From NCBI GenBank assembly GCA_914767715.1, contig OU612074.1:16912062-16976061 (forward strand): a stretch of 64,000 bases of DNA. Direction: 5' to 3'. The translations under genes and the position numbers were made by a program. The notes beneath the pieces are model-generated. The model saw nothing but the letters and a program-made list of their open reading frames with translations, did no database searches and had not been told where the DNA came from. Shown one piece after another: positions 15,001-26,744 of the stretch. The stretch is from Membranipora membranacea (Eukaryota > Bryozoa > Gymnolaemata > Cheilostomatida > Membraniporidae). Positions within the stretch are counted from its first letter, which is position 1, and each line of letters begins with the position of its first letter.

Positions 15001-16130
15001 AACGGATTTCAGATTTGAGACGAGCAGGAGTTGCTCCTCCTTTTGAGGTAGGTTAAAAGCAAATCTATTTTTTGACCTGAGCGAAAAAAAAGCGTGATAC
15101 CCTCCCTTGGTATATTTTTGCAAATTTCAAGTCAGCTTAATTAGCCACCAGGTTATCCAAGGATCTCCATATTCTGGATTTTGAATTAGGCAAATAAGGG
15201 CTTGAACTGGTCAGAGTTTGATATGATTGCGACAGAGAATTAATTTTTTGATGCTGCCGTTTGGCATGTTTTTTTAGAGCAAAAGTGGACCTCGTTAAAG
15301 TTGGCGCTGACGGAGGACGAAGACCCGCAGAGCCAAACGGATTTCAGATTTGAGACGAGCAGGAGTTGCTCCTCCTTTTGAGGTAGGTTAAAAGCAAATC
15401 TATTTTTTGACCTGAGCGAAAAAAAAGCGTGATACCCTCCCTTGGTATATTTTTGCAAATTTCAAGTCAGCTTAATTAGCCACCAGGTTATCCAAGGATC
15501 TCCATATTCTGGATTTAGAATTAGGCAAATAAGGGCTTGAACTGGTCAGAGTTTGATATGATTGCGACAGAGAATTAATTTTTTGATGCTGCCGTTTGGC
15601 ATGTTTATTTTGGAGCAAAAGTGGACCTCGTTAAAGTTGGCGCTGACGGAGGACGAAGACCCGCAGAGCCAAACGGATTTCAGATTTGAGATGAGCAGGA
15701 GTTGCTCCTCCTTTTGAGGTAGGTTAAAAGCAAATCTATTTTTTGACCTGAGCGAAAAAAAAGCGTGATACCCTCCCTTGGTATATTTTTGCAAATTTCA
15801 AGTCAGCTTAATTAGCCACCAGGTTATCCAAGGATCTCCATATTCTGGATTTTGAATTAGGCAAATAAGGGCTTGAACTGGTCAGAGTTTGATATGATTG
15901 CGACAGAGAATTAATTTTTTGATGCTGCCGTTTGGCATGTTTTTTTTGGAGCAAAAGTGGACCTCGTTAAAGTTGGCGCTGACGGAGGACGAAGACCCGC
16001 AGAGCCAAACGGATTTCAGATTTGAGACGAGCAGGAGTTGCTCCTCCTTTTGAGGTAGGTTAAAAGCAAATCTATTTTTTGACCTGAGCGAAAAAAAAGC
16101 GTGATACCCTCCCTTGGTATATTTTTGCAA
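1..16130. repeat. Satellite subfamily A domain
   Basis: About 48 monomers share the A-type states GAATTAGGCAAATAAGG, GAGAATTAATTT, CTGACGGAGGACG, GGTAGGTTAAAAGC and GACCTGAGCG. The 336-bp (GGAGC) and 335-bp (AGAGC) forms often alternate, most regularly from 7.5 to 15.5 kb, giving a 671-bp dimer pattern. Runs of consecutive 336-bp copies interrupt the alternation, for example at 2.8-5.1 kb and 9.8-10.4 kb. One copy near 13,434 lacks 13 bp, and one near 14,650 lacks 3 bp at the GACGAAGAC direct repeat. Confidence 0.9.
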
Positions 16131-19100
16131 ATTTCAAGTCAGCTTAATTAGCCACCAGGTTATCCAAGGATCTCCATATTCTAGATTTTGAATAAGGCCA
16201 ATAAGGGCTTGAACTGGTCAGAGTTTGATATGATTGCGACAGAGTATTAATTTTTTTATGCTGCCGTTTGGCATGTTTTTTTAGAGCAAAATTGGACCTC
16301 GTTAAAGTTGGCGCTGACGGATGACGAAGACCCGCAGAGCCAAACGGATTTCAGATTTGAGACGAGCAGGAGTTGCTCCTCCTTTTGAGGTAGGTTTAAA
16401 GCAAATCTATATTTTGACCCGAGCGAAAAAAAAGCGTTACACCCTCCCTTGGTATATTTTTGCAAATTTCAAGTCAGCTTAATTAGCCACCAGGTTTTCC
16501 AAGGATCTCCATATTCTGGATTTTGAATAAGGCCAATAAGGGCTTGAACAGGTCAGAGTTTGATATGATTGCGACAGAGTATTAATTTTTTGATGCTGCC
16601 GTTTGGCATGTTTTTTTTGGAGCAAAAGTGGACCTCGTTAAAGTTGGCGCTGACGGAGGACGAAGACCCGCAGAGCCAAACGGATTTCAGATTTGAGACG
16701 AGCAGGAGTTGCTCCTCCTTTTGAGGTAGGTTAAAAGCAAATCTATTTTTTGACCTGAGCGAAAAAAAAGCGTGATACCCTCCCTTGGTATATTTTTGCA
16801 AATTTCAAGTCAGCTTAATTAGCCACCAGGTTATCCAAGGATCTCCATATTCTGGATTTTGAATTAGGCAAATAAGGGCTTGAACTGGTCAGAGTTTGAT
16901 ATGATTGCGACAGAGAATTAATTTTTTGATGCTGCCGTTTGGCATGTTTTTTTTGGAGCAAAAGTGGACCTCGTTAAAGTTGGCGCTGACGGAGGACGAA
17001 GACCCGCAGAGCCAAACGGATTTCAGATTTGAGACGAGCAGGAGTTGCTCCTCCTTTTGAGGTAGGTTTAAAGCAAATTTATTTTTTGACCCGAGCGAAA
17101 AAAAAGCGTGATACCCTCCCTTGGTATATTTTTGCAAATTTCAAGTCAGCTTAATTAGCCACCAGGTTATCCAAGGATCTCCATATTCTAGATTTTGAAT
17201 AAGGCCAATAAGGGCTTGAACTGGTCAGAGTTTGATATGATTGCGACAGAGTATTAATTTTTTGATGCTGCCGTTTGGCATGTTTTTTTAGAGCAAAATT
17301 GGACCTCGTTAAAGTTGGCGCTGACGGATGACGAAGACCCGCAGAGCCAAACGGATTTCAGATTTGAGACGAGCAGGAGTTGCTCCTCCTTTTGAGGTAG
17401 GTTAAAAGCAAATCTATATTTTGACCCGAGCGAAAAAAAAAGCGTTACACCCTCCCTTGGTATATTTTTGCAAATTTAAAGTCAGCGTAATTAGCCACCA
17501 GGTTATCCAAGGATCTCCATATTCTGGATTTTGAATTAGGCAAATAAGGGCTTGAACTGGTCAGAGTTTGATATGATTGCGACAGAGTATTAATTTTTTG
17601 ATGCTGCCGTTTGGCATGTTTTTTTAGAGCAAAAGTGGACCTCGTTAAAGTTGGCGCTGACGGATGACGAAGACCCGCAGAGCCAAACGGATTTCAGATT
17701 TGAGACGAGCAGGAGTTGCTCCTCCTTTTGAGGTAGGTTTAAAGCAAATCTATTTTTTGACCCGAGCGAAAAAAAGCGTGATACCCTCCCTTGGTATATT
17801 TTTGCAAATTTCAAGTCAGCTTAATTAGCCACCAGGTTATCCAAGGATCTCCATATTCTGGATTTTGAATAAGGCCAATAAGGGCTTGAACTGGTCAGAG
17901 TTTGATATGATTGCGACAGAGTATTAATTTTTTGATTCTGCCGTTTGGCATGTTTTTTAGAGCAAAAGTGGACCTCGTTAAAGTTGGCGCTGACGGATGA
18001 CGAAGACCCGCAGAGCCAAACGGATTTCAGATTTGAGACGAGCAGGAGTTGCTCCTCCCTTTGAGGTAGGTTTAAAGCAAATCTATTTTTTGACCTGAGC
18101 GAAAAAAAAGCGTGATACCCTCCCTTGGTATATTTTTGCAAATTTCAAGTCAGCTTAATTAGCCACCAGGTTATCCAAGGATCTCCATATTCTGGATTTT
18201 GAATAAGGCCAATAAGGGCTTGAACTGGTCAGAGTTTGATATGATTGCGACAGAGTATTAATTTTTTGATGCTGCCGTTTGGCATGTTTTTTTAGAGCAA
18301 AGTGGACCTCGTTAAAGTTGGCGCTGACGGATGACGAAGACCCGCAGAGCCAAACGGATTTCAGATTTGAGATGAGCAGGAGTTGCTCCTCCTTTTGAGG
18401 TAGGTTAAAAGCAAATCTATTTTTTGACCTGAGCGAAAAAAAAGCGTGATACCCTCCCTTGGTATATTTTTGCAAATTTCAAGTCAGCTTAATTAGCCAC
18501 CAGGTTATCCAAGGATCTCCATATTCTGGATTTTGAATTAGGCAAATAAGGGCTTGAACTGGTCAGAGTTTGATATGATTGCGACAGAGAATTAATTTTT
18601 TGATGCTGCCGTTTGGCATGTTTTTTTTGGAGCAAAAGTGGACCTCGTTAAAGTTGGCGCTGACGGAGGACGAAGACCCGCAGAGCCAAACGGATTTCAG
18701 ATTTGAGACGAGCAGGAGTTGCTCCTCCTTTTGAGGTAGGTTAAAAGCAAATCTATTTTTTGACCTGAGCGAAAAAAAAGCGTGATACCCTCCCTTGGTA
18801 TATTTTTGCAAATTTCAAGTCAGCTTAATTAGCCACCAGGTTATCCAAGGATCTCCATATTCTAGATTTTGAATAAGGCCAATAAGGGCTTGAACTGGTC
18901 AGAGTTTGATATGATTGCGACAGAGTATTAATTTTTTTATGCTGCCGTTTGGCATGTTTTTTTAGAGCAAAATTGGACCTCGTTAAAGTTGGCGCTGACG
19001 GATGACGAAGACCCGCAGAGCCAAACGGATTTCAGATTTGAGACGAGCAGGAGTTGCTCCTCCTTTTGAGGTAGGTTTAAAGCAAATCTATATTTTGACC

Positions 19101-21490
19101 CGAGCGAAAAAATAGCGTTACACCCTCCCTTGGTATATTTTTGCAAATTTCAAGTCAGCTTAATTAGCCACCAGGTTTTCCAAGGATCTCCATATTCTGG
19201 ATTTTGAATAAGGCCAATAAGGGCTTGAACAGGTCAGAGTTTGATATGATTGCGACAGAGTATTAATTTTTTGATGCTGCCGTTTGGCATGTTTTTTTTG
19301 GAGCAAAAGTGGACCTCGTTAAAGTTGGCGCTGACGGAGGACGAAGACCCGCAGAGCCAAACGGATTTCAGATTTGAGACGAGCAGGAGTTGCTCCTCCT
19401 TTTGAGGTAGGTTAAAAGCAAATCTATTTTTTGACCTGAGCGAAAAAAAAGCGTGATACCCTCCCTTGGTATATTTTTGCAAATTTCAAGTCAGCTTAAT
19501 TAGCCACCAGGTTATCCAAGGATCTCCATATTCTGGATTTTGAATTAGGCAAATAAGGGCTTGAACTGGTCAGAGTTTGATATGATTGCGACAGAGAATT
19601 AATTTTTTGATGCTGCCGTTTGGCATGTTTTTTTTGGAGCAAAAGTGGACCTCGTTAAAGTTGGCGCTGACGGATGACGAAGACCCGCAGAGCCAAACGG
19701 ATTTCAGATTTGAGACGAGCAGGAGTTGCTCCTCCTTTTGAGGTAGGTTTAAAGCAAATTTATTTTTTGACCCGAGCGAAAAAAAAGCGTGATACCCTCC
19801 CTTGGTATATTTTTGCAAATTTCAAGTCAGCTTAATTAGCCACCAGGTTATCCAAGGATCTCCATATTCTAGATTTTGAATAAGGCCAATAAGGGCTTGA
19901 ACTGGTCAGAGTTTGATATGATTGCGACAGAGTATTAATTTTTTGATGCTGCCGTTTGGCATGTTTTTTTAGAGCAAAATTGGACCTCGTTAAAGTTGGC
20001 GCTGACGGATGACGAAGACCCGCAGAGCCAAACGGATTTCAGATTTGAGACGAGCAGGAGTTGCTCCTCCTTTTGAGGTAGGTTAAAAGCAAATCTATAT
20101 TTTGACCCGAGCGAAAAAAAAGCGTTACACCCTCCCTTGGTATATTTTTGCAAATTTAAAGTCAGCGTAATTAGCCACCAGGTTATCCAAGGATCTCCAT
20201 ATTCTGGATTTTGAATTAGGCAAATAAGGGCTTGAACTGGTCAGAGTTTGATATGATTGCGACAGAGTATTAATTTTTTGATGCTGCCGTTTGGCATGTT
20301 TTTTTAGAGCAAAAGTGGACCTCGTTAAAGTTGGCGCTGACGGATGACGAAGACCCGCAGAGCCAAACGGATTTCAGATTTGAGACGAGCAGGAGTTGCT
20401 CCTCCTTTTGAGGTAGGTTTAAAGCAAATCTATTTTTTGACCCGAGCGAAAAAAAGCGTGATACCCTCCCTTGGTATATTTTTGCAAATTTCAAGTCAGC
20501 TTAATTAGCCACCAGGTTATCCAAGGATCTCCATATTCTGGATTTTGAATAAGGCCAATAAGGGCTTGAACTGGTCAGAGTTTGATATGATTGCGACAGA
20601 GTATTAATTTTTTGATTCTGCCGTTTGGCATGTTTTTTAGAGCAAAAGTGGACCTCGTTAAAGTTGGCGCTGACGGATGACGAAGACCCGCAGAGCCAAA
20701 CGGATTTCAGATTTGAGACGAGCAGGAGTTGCTCCTCCCTTTGAGGTAGGTTTAAAGCAAATCTATTTTTTGACCTGAGCGAAAAAAAAGCGTGATACCC
20801 TCCCTTGGTATATTTTTGCAAATTTCAAGTCAGCTTAATTAGCCACCAGGTTATCCAAGGATCTCCATATTCTGGATTTTGAATAAGGCCAATAAGGGCT
20901 TGAACTGGTCAGAGTTTGATATGATTGCGACAGAGTATTAATTTTTTGATGCTGCCGTTTGGCATGTTTTTTTAGAGCAAAGTGGACCTCGTTAAAGTTG
21001 GCGCTGACGGATGACGAAGACCCGCGGAGCCAAAGGGATTTCAGATTTGAGACGAGCAGGAGTTGCCCCTCCTTTTGAGGTAGGTTTAAAGCAAATCTAT
21101 TTTTTGACCCGAGCGAAAAAAAAGCGTGATACCCTCCCTTGCTATATTTTTGCAAATTTCAAGTCAGCTTAATTAGCCACCAGGTTATCCAAGGATCTCC
21201 ATATTCTGGATTTTGAATAAGGCCAATAAGGGCTTGAACTGGTCAGAGTTTGATATGATTGCGACAGAGTATTAATTTTTTGATGCTGCCGTTTGGCATG
21301 TTTTTTAGAGCAAAAGTGGACCTCGTTAAAGTTGGCGCTGACGGATGACGAAGACCCGCAGAGCCAAACGGATTTCAGATTTGAGACGAGCAGGAGTTGC
21401 TCCTCCTTTTGAGGTAGGTTTAAAGCAAATCTATTTTTTGACCCGAGCGAACAAAAAGCGTGATACCCTCCCTTGGTATGATTTTGCAAA
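16131..21490. repeat. Mixed A/B zone with a tandemly duplicated eight-monomer block (2,681 bp)
   Basis: A- and B-type monomers interleave here, and private variants recur at an offset of 2,680-2,681 bp. Pairs include a T run ending TTTTTTTATGCTGCC (about 16,250 and 18,932), CAGGTTTTCC (16,493 and 19,174), AACAGGTCAG (16,547 and 19,228), TTTGATTCTG (17,931 and 20,611), CTCCTCCCTTTGAGG (18,052 and 20,732) and GAGCAAAGTGG (18,294 and 20,974). The offset equals eight monomers. The match weakens after about 18,360/21,040. Confidence 0.9.
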
Positions 21491-24400
21491 TTTCAAGTCA
21501 GCTTAATTAGCCACCAGGTTATCCAAGGATCTCCATATTCTGGATTTTGAATACGGCCAATAAGGGCTTGAACTGGTCAGAGTTTGATATGATTGCGACA
21601 GAGTATTAAAATTTTGATGCTGCCGTTTGGCATGTTTTTTTAGAGCAAAAGTGGACCTCGTTAAAGTTGGCGCTGACGGATGACGAAGACCCGCAGAGCC
21701 AAACGGATTTCAGATTTGAGACGAGCAGGAGTTGCTCCTCCTTTTGAGGTAGGTTTAAAGCAAATCTATTTTTTGACCCGAGCGAAAAAAAAGCGTGATA
21801 CCCTCCCTTGGTATATTTTTGCAAATTTCAAGTCAGCTTAATTAGCCACCAGGTTATCCAAGGATCTCCATATTCTGGATTTTGAATAAGGCCAATAAGG
21901 GCTCGAACTGGTCAGAGTTTGATATGATTGCGACAGAGTATTAGTTTTTTGATGCTGCCGTTTGGCATGATTTTTTAGAGCAAAAGTGGACCTCGTTAAA
22001 GTTGGCGCTGACGGATGACGAAGAGCCGCAGAGCCAAACGGATTTCAGATTTGAGACGAGCAGGAGTTGCTCCTCCTTTTGAGGTAAGTTTAAAGCAAAT
22101 TTATTTTTTGACCCGAGCGAAAAAAAAGCGTGATACCCTCCCTTGGTATATTTTTGCTAATTTCAAGTCAGCTTAATTAGCCACCAGGTTATCCAAGGAT
22201 CTCCATATTCTGGATTTTGAATAAGGCCAATAAGGGCTTGAACTGGTCAGAGTTTGATATGATTGCGACAGAGTATTAATTTTTTTATGCTGCCGTTTGG
22301 CATGTTTTTTTAGAGCAAAATTGGACCTCGTTAAAGTTGGCGCTGACGGATGACGAAGACCCGCAGAGCCAAACGGATTTCAGATTTGAGACGAGCAGGA
22401 GTTGCTCCTCCTTTTGAGGTAGGTTTAAAGCAAATCTATTTTTTGACCCGAGCTTAAAAAAAGCGTTACACCCTCCCTTGGTATATTTTTGCAAATTTCA
22501 AGTCAGCTTAATTAGCCACCAGGTTATCCAAGGATCTCCATATTCCGGATTTTGAATAAGGCCAATAAGGGCTTGAACTGGTCAGAGTTTGATATGATTG
22601 CGACAGAGTATTAATTTTTTGATGCTGCCGTTTGGCATGTTTTTTTAGAGCAAAAGTGGACCTCGTTAAAGTTGGCGCTGACGGATGACCCGCAGAGCCA
22701 AACGGATTTCAGATTTGGGACGAGCAGGAGTTGCTCCTCCTTTCGAGGTAGGTTTAAAGCAAATCTATTTTTTGACCCGAGCGAAAAGAAAGCGTGATAC
22801 CCTCCATTGGTATATTTTTGCAAAATTCAAGTCAGCTTAATTAGCCACCAGGTTATCCAAGGATCTCCATATTCTGGATTTTGAATAAGGCCAATAAGGG
22901 CTTGAACTGGTCGGAGTTTGATATGATTGCGACAGAGTATTAATTTTTTGATGCTGCCGTTTGGCATATTTTTTTAGAGCAAAAGTGGACCTCGTTAAAG
23001 TTGGCGCTGACGGATGACGAAGACCCGCAGAGCCAAACGGATTTCAGATTTGAGACGAGCAGGAGTTGCTCCTCCTTTTGAGGTAGGTTTAAAGCAAATC
23101 TATTTTTTGACCCGAGCGAAAAGAAAGCGTGATACCCTCCCTTGGTATATTTTTGCAAAATTCAAGTCAGCTTAATTAGCCACCAGGTTATCCAAGGATC
23201 TCCATATTCTGGATTTTGAATAAGGCCAATAAGGGCTTGAACTGGTCAGAGTTCGATATGATTGCGACAGAGTATTAATTTTTTGATGCTGCCGTTTGGC
23301 ATGTTTTTTTAGAGCAAAAGTGGACCTCGTTAAAGTTGGCGCTGACGGATGACGAAGACCCGCAGAGCCAAACGGATTTCAGATTTGAGACGAGCAGGAG
23401 TTGCTCCTCCTTTTGAGGTAGGTTTAAAGCAAATCTATTTTTTGACCCGAGCGAAAAAATAGCGTGATACCCTCCCTTGGTATATTTTTGCAAATTTCAA
23501 GTCAGCTTAATTAGCCACCAGGTTATCCAAGGATCTCCATATTCTGGATTTTGAATAAGGCCAATAAGGGCTTGAACTGGTCAGAGTTTGATATGATTGC
23601 GACAGAGTATTAATTTTTTGATGCTGCCGTTTGGCATGTTATTTTAGAGCAAAAGTGGACCTCGTTAAAGTTGGCGCTGACGGATGACGAAGACCCGCGG
23701 AGCCAAACGGATTTCAGATTTGAGACGAGCAGGAGTTGCTCCTCCTTTTGAGGTAGGTTTAAAGCAAATCTATTTTTTGACCCGAGCGAAAAAAAGCGTG
23801 ATACCCTCCCTTGGTATATTTTTGCAAATTTCAAGTCAGCTTAATTAGCCACCAGGTTATCCAAGGATCTCCATATTCTGGATTTTGAATAAGGCCAATA
23901 AGGGCTTGAACTGGTCAGAGTTTGATATGATTGCGACAGAGTATTAATTTTTTGATGCTGCCGTTTGGCATGTTTTTTTAGAGCAAAAGTGGACCTCGTT
24001 AAAGTTGGCGCTGACGGATGACGAAGACCCGCAGAGCCAAACGATTTCAGATTTGAGACGAGCAGGAGTTGCTCCTCCTTTTGAGGTAGGTTTAAAGCAA
24101 ATCGATTTTTTGTCCCGAGCGAAAATAAAACGTGATACCCTCCCTTGGTATATTTTTGCAAATTTCAAGTCAGCTTAATTAGCCACCAGGTTATCCAAGG
24201 ATCTCCATATTCTGGATTTTGAATACGGCCAATAAGGGCTTGAACTGGTCTGAGTTTGATATGATTGCGACAGAGTATTAATTTTTTGATGCTGCCGTTT
24301 GGCATGTTTTTTAGAGCAAAAGTGGACTTCGTTAAAGTTGGTGCTGACGGATGACGAAGACCCGCAGAGCCAAACGGATTTCAGATTTGAGACGAGCAGG

Positions 24401-25755
24401 AGTTGCTCCTCCTTTTGAGGTAGGTTTAAAGCAAATCTATTTTTTGACCCGAGCGAAAAAAAAGCGTGATACCCTCCCTTGGTATATTTTTGCAAATTTC
24501 AAGTCAGCTTAATTAGCCACCAGGTTATCCAAGGATCTCCATATTCTGGATTTTGAATAAGGCCAATAAGGGCTTGAACTGGTCAGAGTTTGATATGATT
24601 GCGACAGAGTATTAATTTTTTGATGCTGCCGTTTGGCATGTTTTTTTAGAGCAAAAGTGGACCTCGTTAAAGTTGGCGCTGACGGATGACGAAGACCCGC
24701 AGAGCCAAACGGATTTCAGATTTGAGACGAGCAGGAGTTGCTCCTCCTTTTGAGGTAGGTTTAAAGCAAATCTATTTTTTGACCTGAGCGAAAAAAAAGC
24801 GTGATACCCTCCCTTGGTATATTTTTGCAAATTTCAAGTCAGCTTAATTAGCCACCAGGTTATCCAAGGATCTCCATATTCTGGATTTTGAATACGGCCA
24901 ATAAGGGCTTGAACTGGTCAGAGTTTGATACGATTGCGACAGAGTATTAATTTTTTGATGCTGCCGTTTGGCATGTTTTTTTAGAGCAAAAGTGGACCTC
25001 GTTAAAGTTGGCGCTGACGGATGACGAAGACCCGCAGAGCCAAACGGATTTCAGATTTGAGACGAGCAGGAGTTGCTCCTCCTTTTGAGGTAGGTTTAAA
25101 GCAAATCTATTTTTTGACCCGAGCGAAAAAAAAGCGTGATACCTTCCCTTGGTATATTTTTGCAAATTTCAAGTCAGCTTAATTAGCCACCAGGTTATCC
25201 AAGGATCTCCATATTCTGGATTTTGAATAAGGCCAATAAGGGCTTGAACTGGTCAGAGTTTGATATGATTGCGACAGAGTATTAATTTTTTGATGCTGCC
25301 GTTTGGCATGTTTTTTTAGAGCAAAAGTGGACCTCGTTAAAGTTGGCGCTGACGGATGACGAAGACCCGCAGAGCCAAACGGATTTCAGATTTGAGACGA
25401 GCAGGAGTTGCTCCTCCTTTTGAGGTAGGTTTAAAGCAACTCTATTTTTTGACCCGAGCGGAAAAAAAAGCGTGATACCCTCCCTTGGTATATTTTTGCA
25501 AATTTCAAGTCAGCTTAATTAGCCACCAGGTTATCCAAGGATCTCCATATTCTTGATTTTGAATGAGGCCAATAAGGGCTTGAACTGGTCAGAGTTTGAT
25601 ATGATTGCGACAGAGTATTGATTTTTTGATGCTGCCGTTTGGCATGTTTTTTTAGAGCAAAAGTGGACCTCGTTAAAGTTGGCGCTGACGGATGACGAAG
25701 ACCCGCAGAGCCGAACGGATTTCAGATTTGAGAAGAGCAGGAGTTGCTCCCTCTT
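21491..25755. repeat. Satellite subfamily B domain at the array edge
   Basis: About 13 monomers carry the B states GAATAAGGCCAATAAGG, GAGTATTAATTT, CTGACGGATGACG, GGTAGGTTTAAAGC and GACCCGAGCG. The T run before AGAGC is usually seven or shorter. One monomer near 22,690 lacks 6 bp at the GACGAAGAC direct repeat. The last copy is partial and ends inside the CTCC hairpin segment, where unique sequence begins. B-type copies are found only toward this boundary. Confidence 0.88.
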
Positions 25756-25924
25756 TAATTTAGAACATGCAATGTTGATAGGCTGTTTGTTTCATTTTGG
25801 CCAACAGGTACATTTTTAGGAGGGCCATTTTTGCGCAGAAGCATAGCTCACATCCGTGTTTCTGTTTAATTTGTATCGATGAACTTCAACCCTCGAAACG
25901 CCATGGGGCATTCAACCCATTCTT

Positions 25925-26045
25925 TTTGAGGGTGGTGAGATGGCAAAAACACCAATCGGTTAGCATGCTTGCCTTTCACTGCCAGGCAATTAGTGCCGCA
26001 GGAGTTGTTGGTTCGAGTCCAAATAATCTTTTTCATAGGCTCTAA
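25925..26045 (+). repeat. tRNA-derived SINE head (probable)
   Basis: A box-A-like stretch (CGGTTAGCATGCTTGCC) is followed about 50 bp later by GGTTCGAGTCC, an exact RNA polymerase III box B. The tRNA fold around them is poor and no anticodon arm could be assigned, so this is a tRNA-derived repeat rather than a working tRNA gene. The downstream body is not clearly delimited. Confidence 0.5.
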
Positions 26046-26744
26046 ACTAAACTGTTCAACCAATATCAAGGGAGGGTCCAGTGTAAAAATTACTTTTATA
26101 ATTTTTCAAATTTTCTTTTGGAAACCTATTACCAATTTCTAATACAAATCCAATGTGGGGATAGTATTATAAGATTCATTGATATTAAAACATTTTCCAA
26201 GCTCAAAACTCTTCAACAGCAACTTTGGACTGAGGGAATTTGTGTAACACAAATTTGTATTTACGTTTTATACAAACTTACTATACACACTGTTTTTCAG
26301 TACCAAAACTGGAATCACATTGGAGATTTGTGACTGCATTTTTAATTGTTTGCTGCCGGTGCAAACACCTGGTAATCCTTTAACTTTGGATGCGAGTTTC
26401 CTTGTATTTGAGTCACGATCCCTTTGTGTTAAAGGCTCACTGAATCTTCCTAGCTTGTCGACATGTCTTCTAGGATAGAAAACATGTAAAATCCAATTGC
26501 AGACCAAATTAACACCTACGTCTCTACAGGTGCGTTCTGGTAGACTATGAAGAAAGTGTGAAAATTAATTAACAATTCTCTTCTTGAAATGCGCTCTCAA
26601 TCCATCTGACACATTGTTTTTGCAAAAAAGTTTGCACCCTCAGGGCATTAGTGTGGTGCCTAAATCCCTGCTCCCAGTCTCCCTATCTGCAAAGAATATC
26701 AAATGATTCACAGTTATACTCGTGCGCTAAGCATTGTGAACAAG
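26046..26744. other. No gene seen
   Basis: AT-rich sequence with stop codons in all frames apart from short chance frames. I see no exon with recognisable domain content, no tRNA and no strong repeat. Confidence 0.5.

Larger units (their letters stand above)
1..25755. repeat. Satellite array, 335-336-bp monomers, about 76-77 copies
   Basis: The same roughly 336-bp sequence recurs head to tail with no interruption from base 1, mid-monomer, to a sharp break near 25,755, so the left end lies outside the window. Copies differ by only a few percent. Two length classes occur: 336 bp with a run of eight T then GGAGC, and 335 bp with seven T then AGAGC. Landmarks in each copy are CCACCAGGTTATCCAAGG, a GGAG-TTG-CTCC hairpin and an eight-A run before GCGTG. 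The monomer length is close to two nucleosome repeats, as in many centromeric or pericentromeric satellites, but no CENP-B box or 5S, U1, U2, U5 or U6 RNA match was recognised. Each copy leaves a 72-82-codon (sometimes 106-codon) minus-strand frame open. This follows from the repeat: substitutions fall freely at amino-acid-changing sites and there is no start context or known domain. Confidence 0.97.

Noticed and set aside
123-25165. Seventy or so minus-strand 69-106-codon frames with nearly identical peptides (MQKYTKGGYHAFFS type)
   Set aside because: They recur because the satellite monomer recurs. Substitutions change amino acids freely, several copies have stops or altered starts, and there is no domain, promoter or splice context.
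1-25755. Tandem array of small RNA genes (5S, U1, U2, U5 or U6)
   Set aside because: No match to the conserved cores of these RNAs on either strand; the GGAG-TTG-CTCC hairpin is too short to be diagnostic.
1-25755. CRISPR array
   Set aside because: The whole 335-bp unit repeats with no unique spacers, and the surrounding sequence is clearly animal nuclear DNA.
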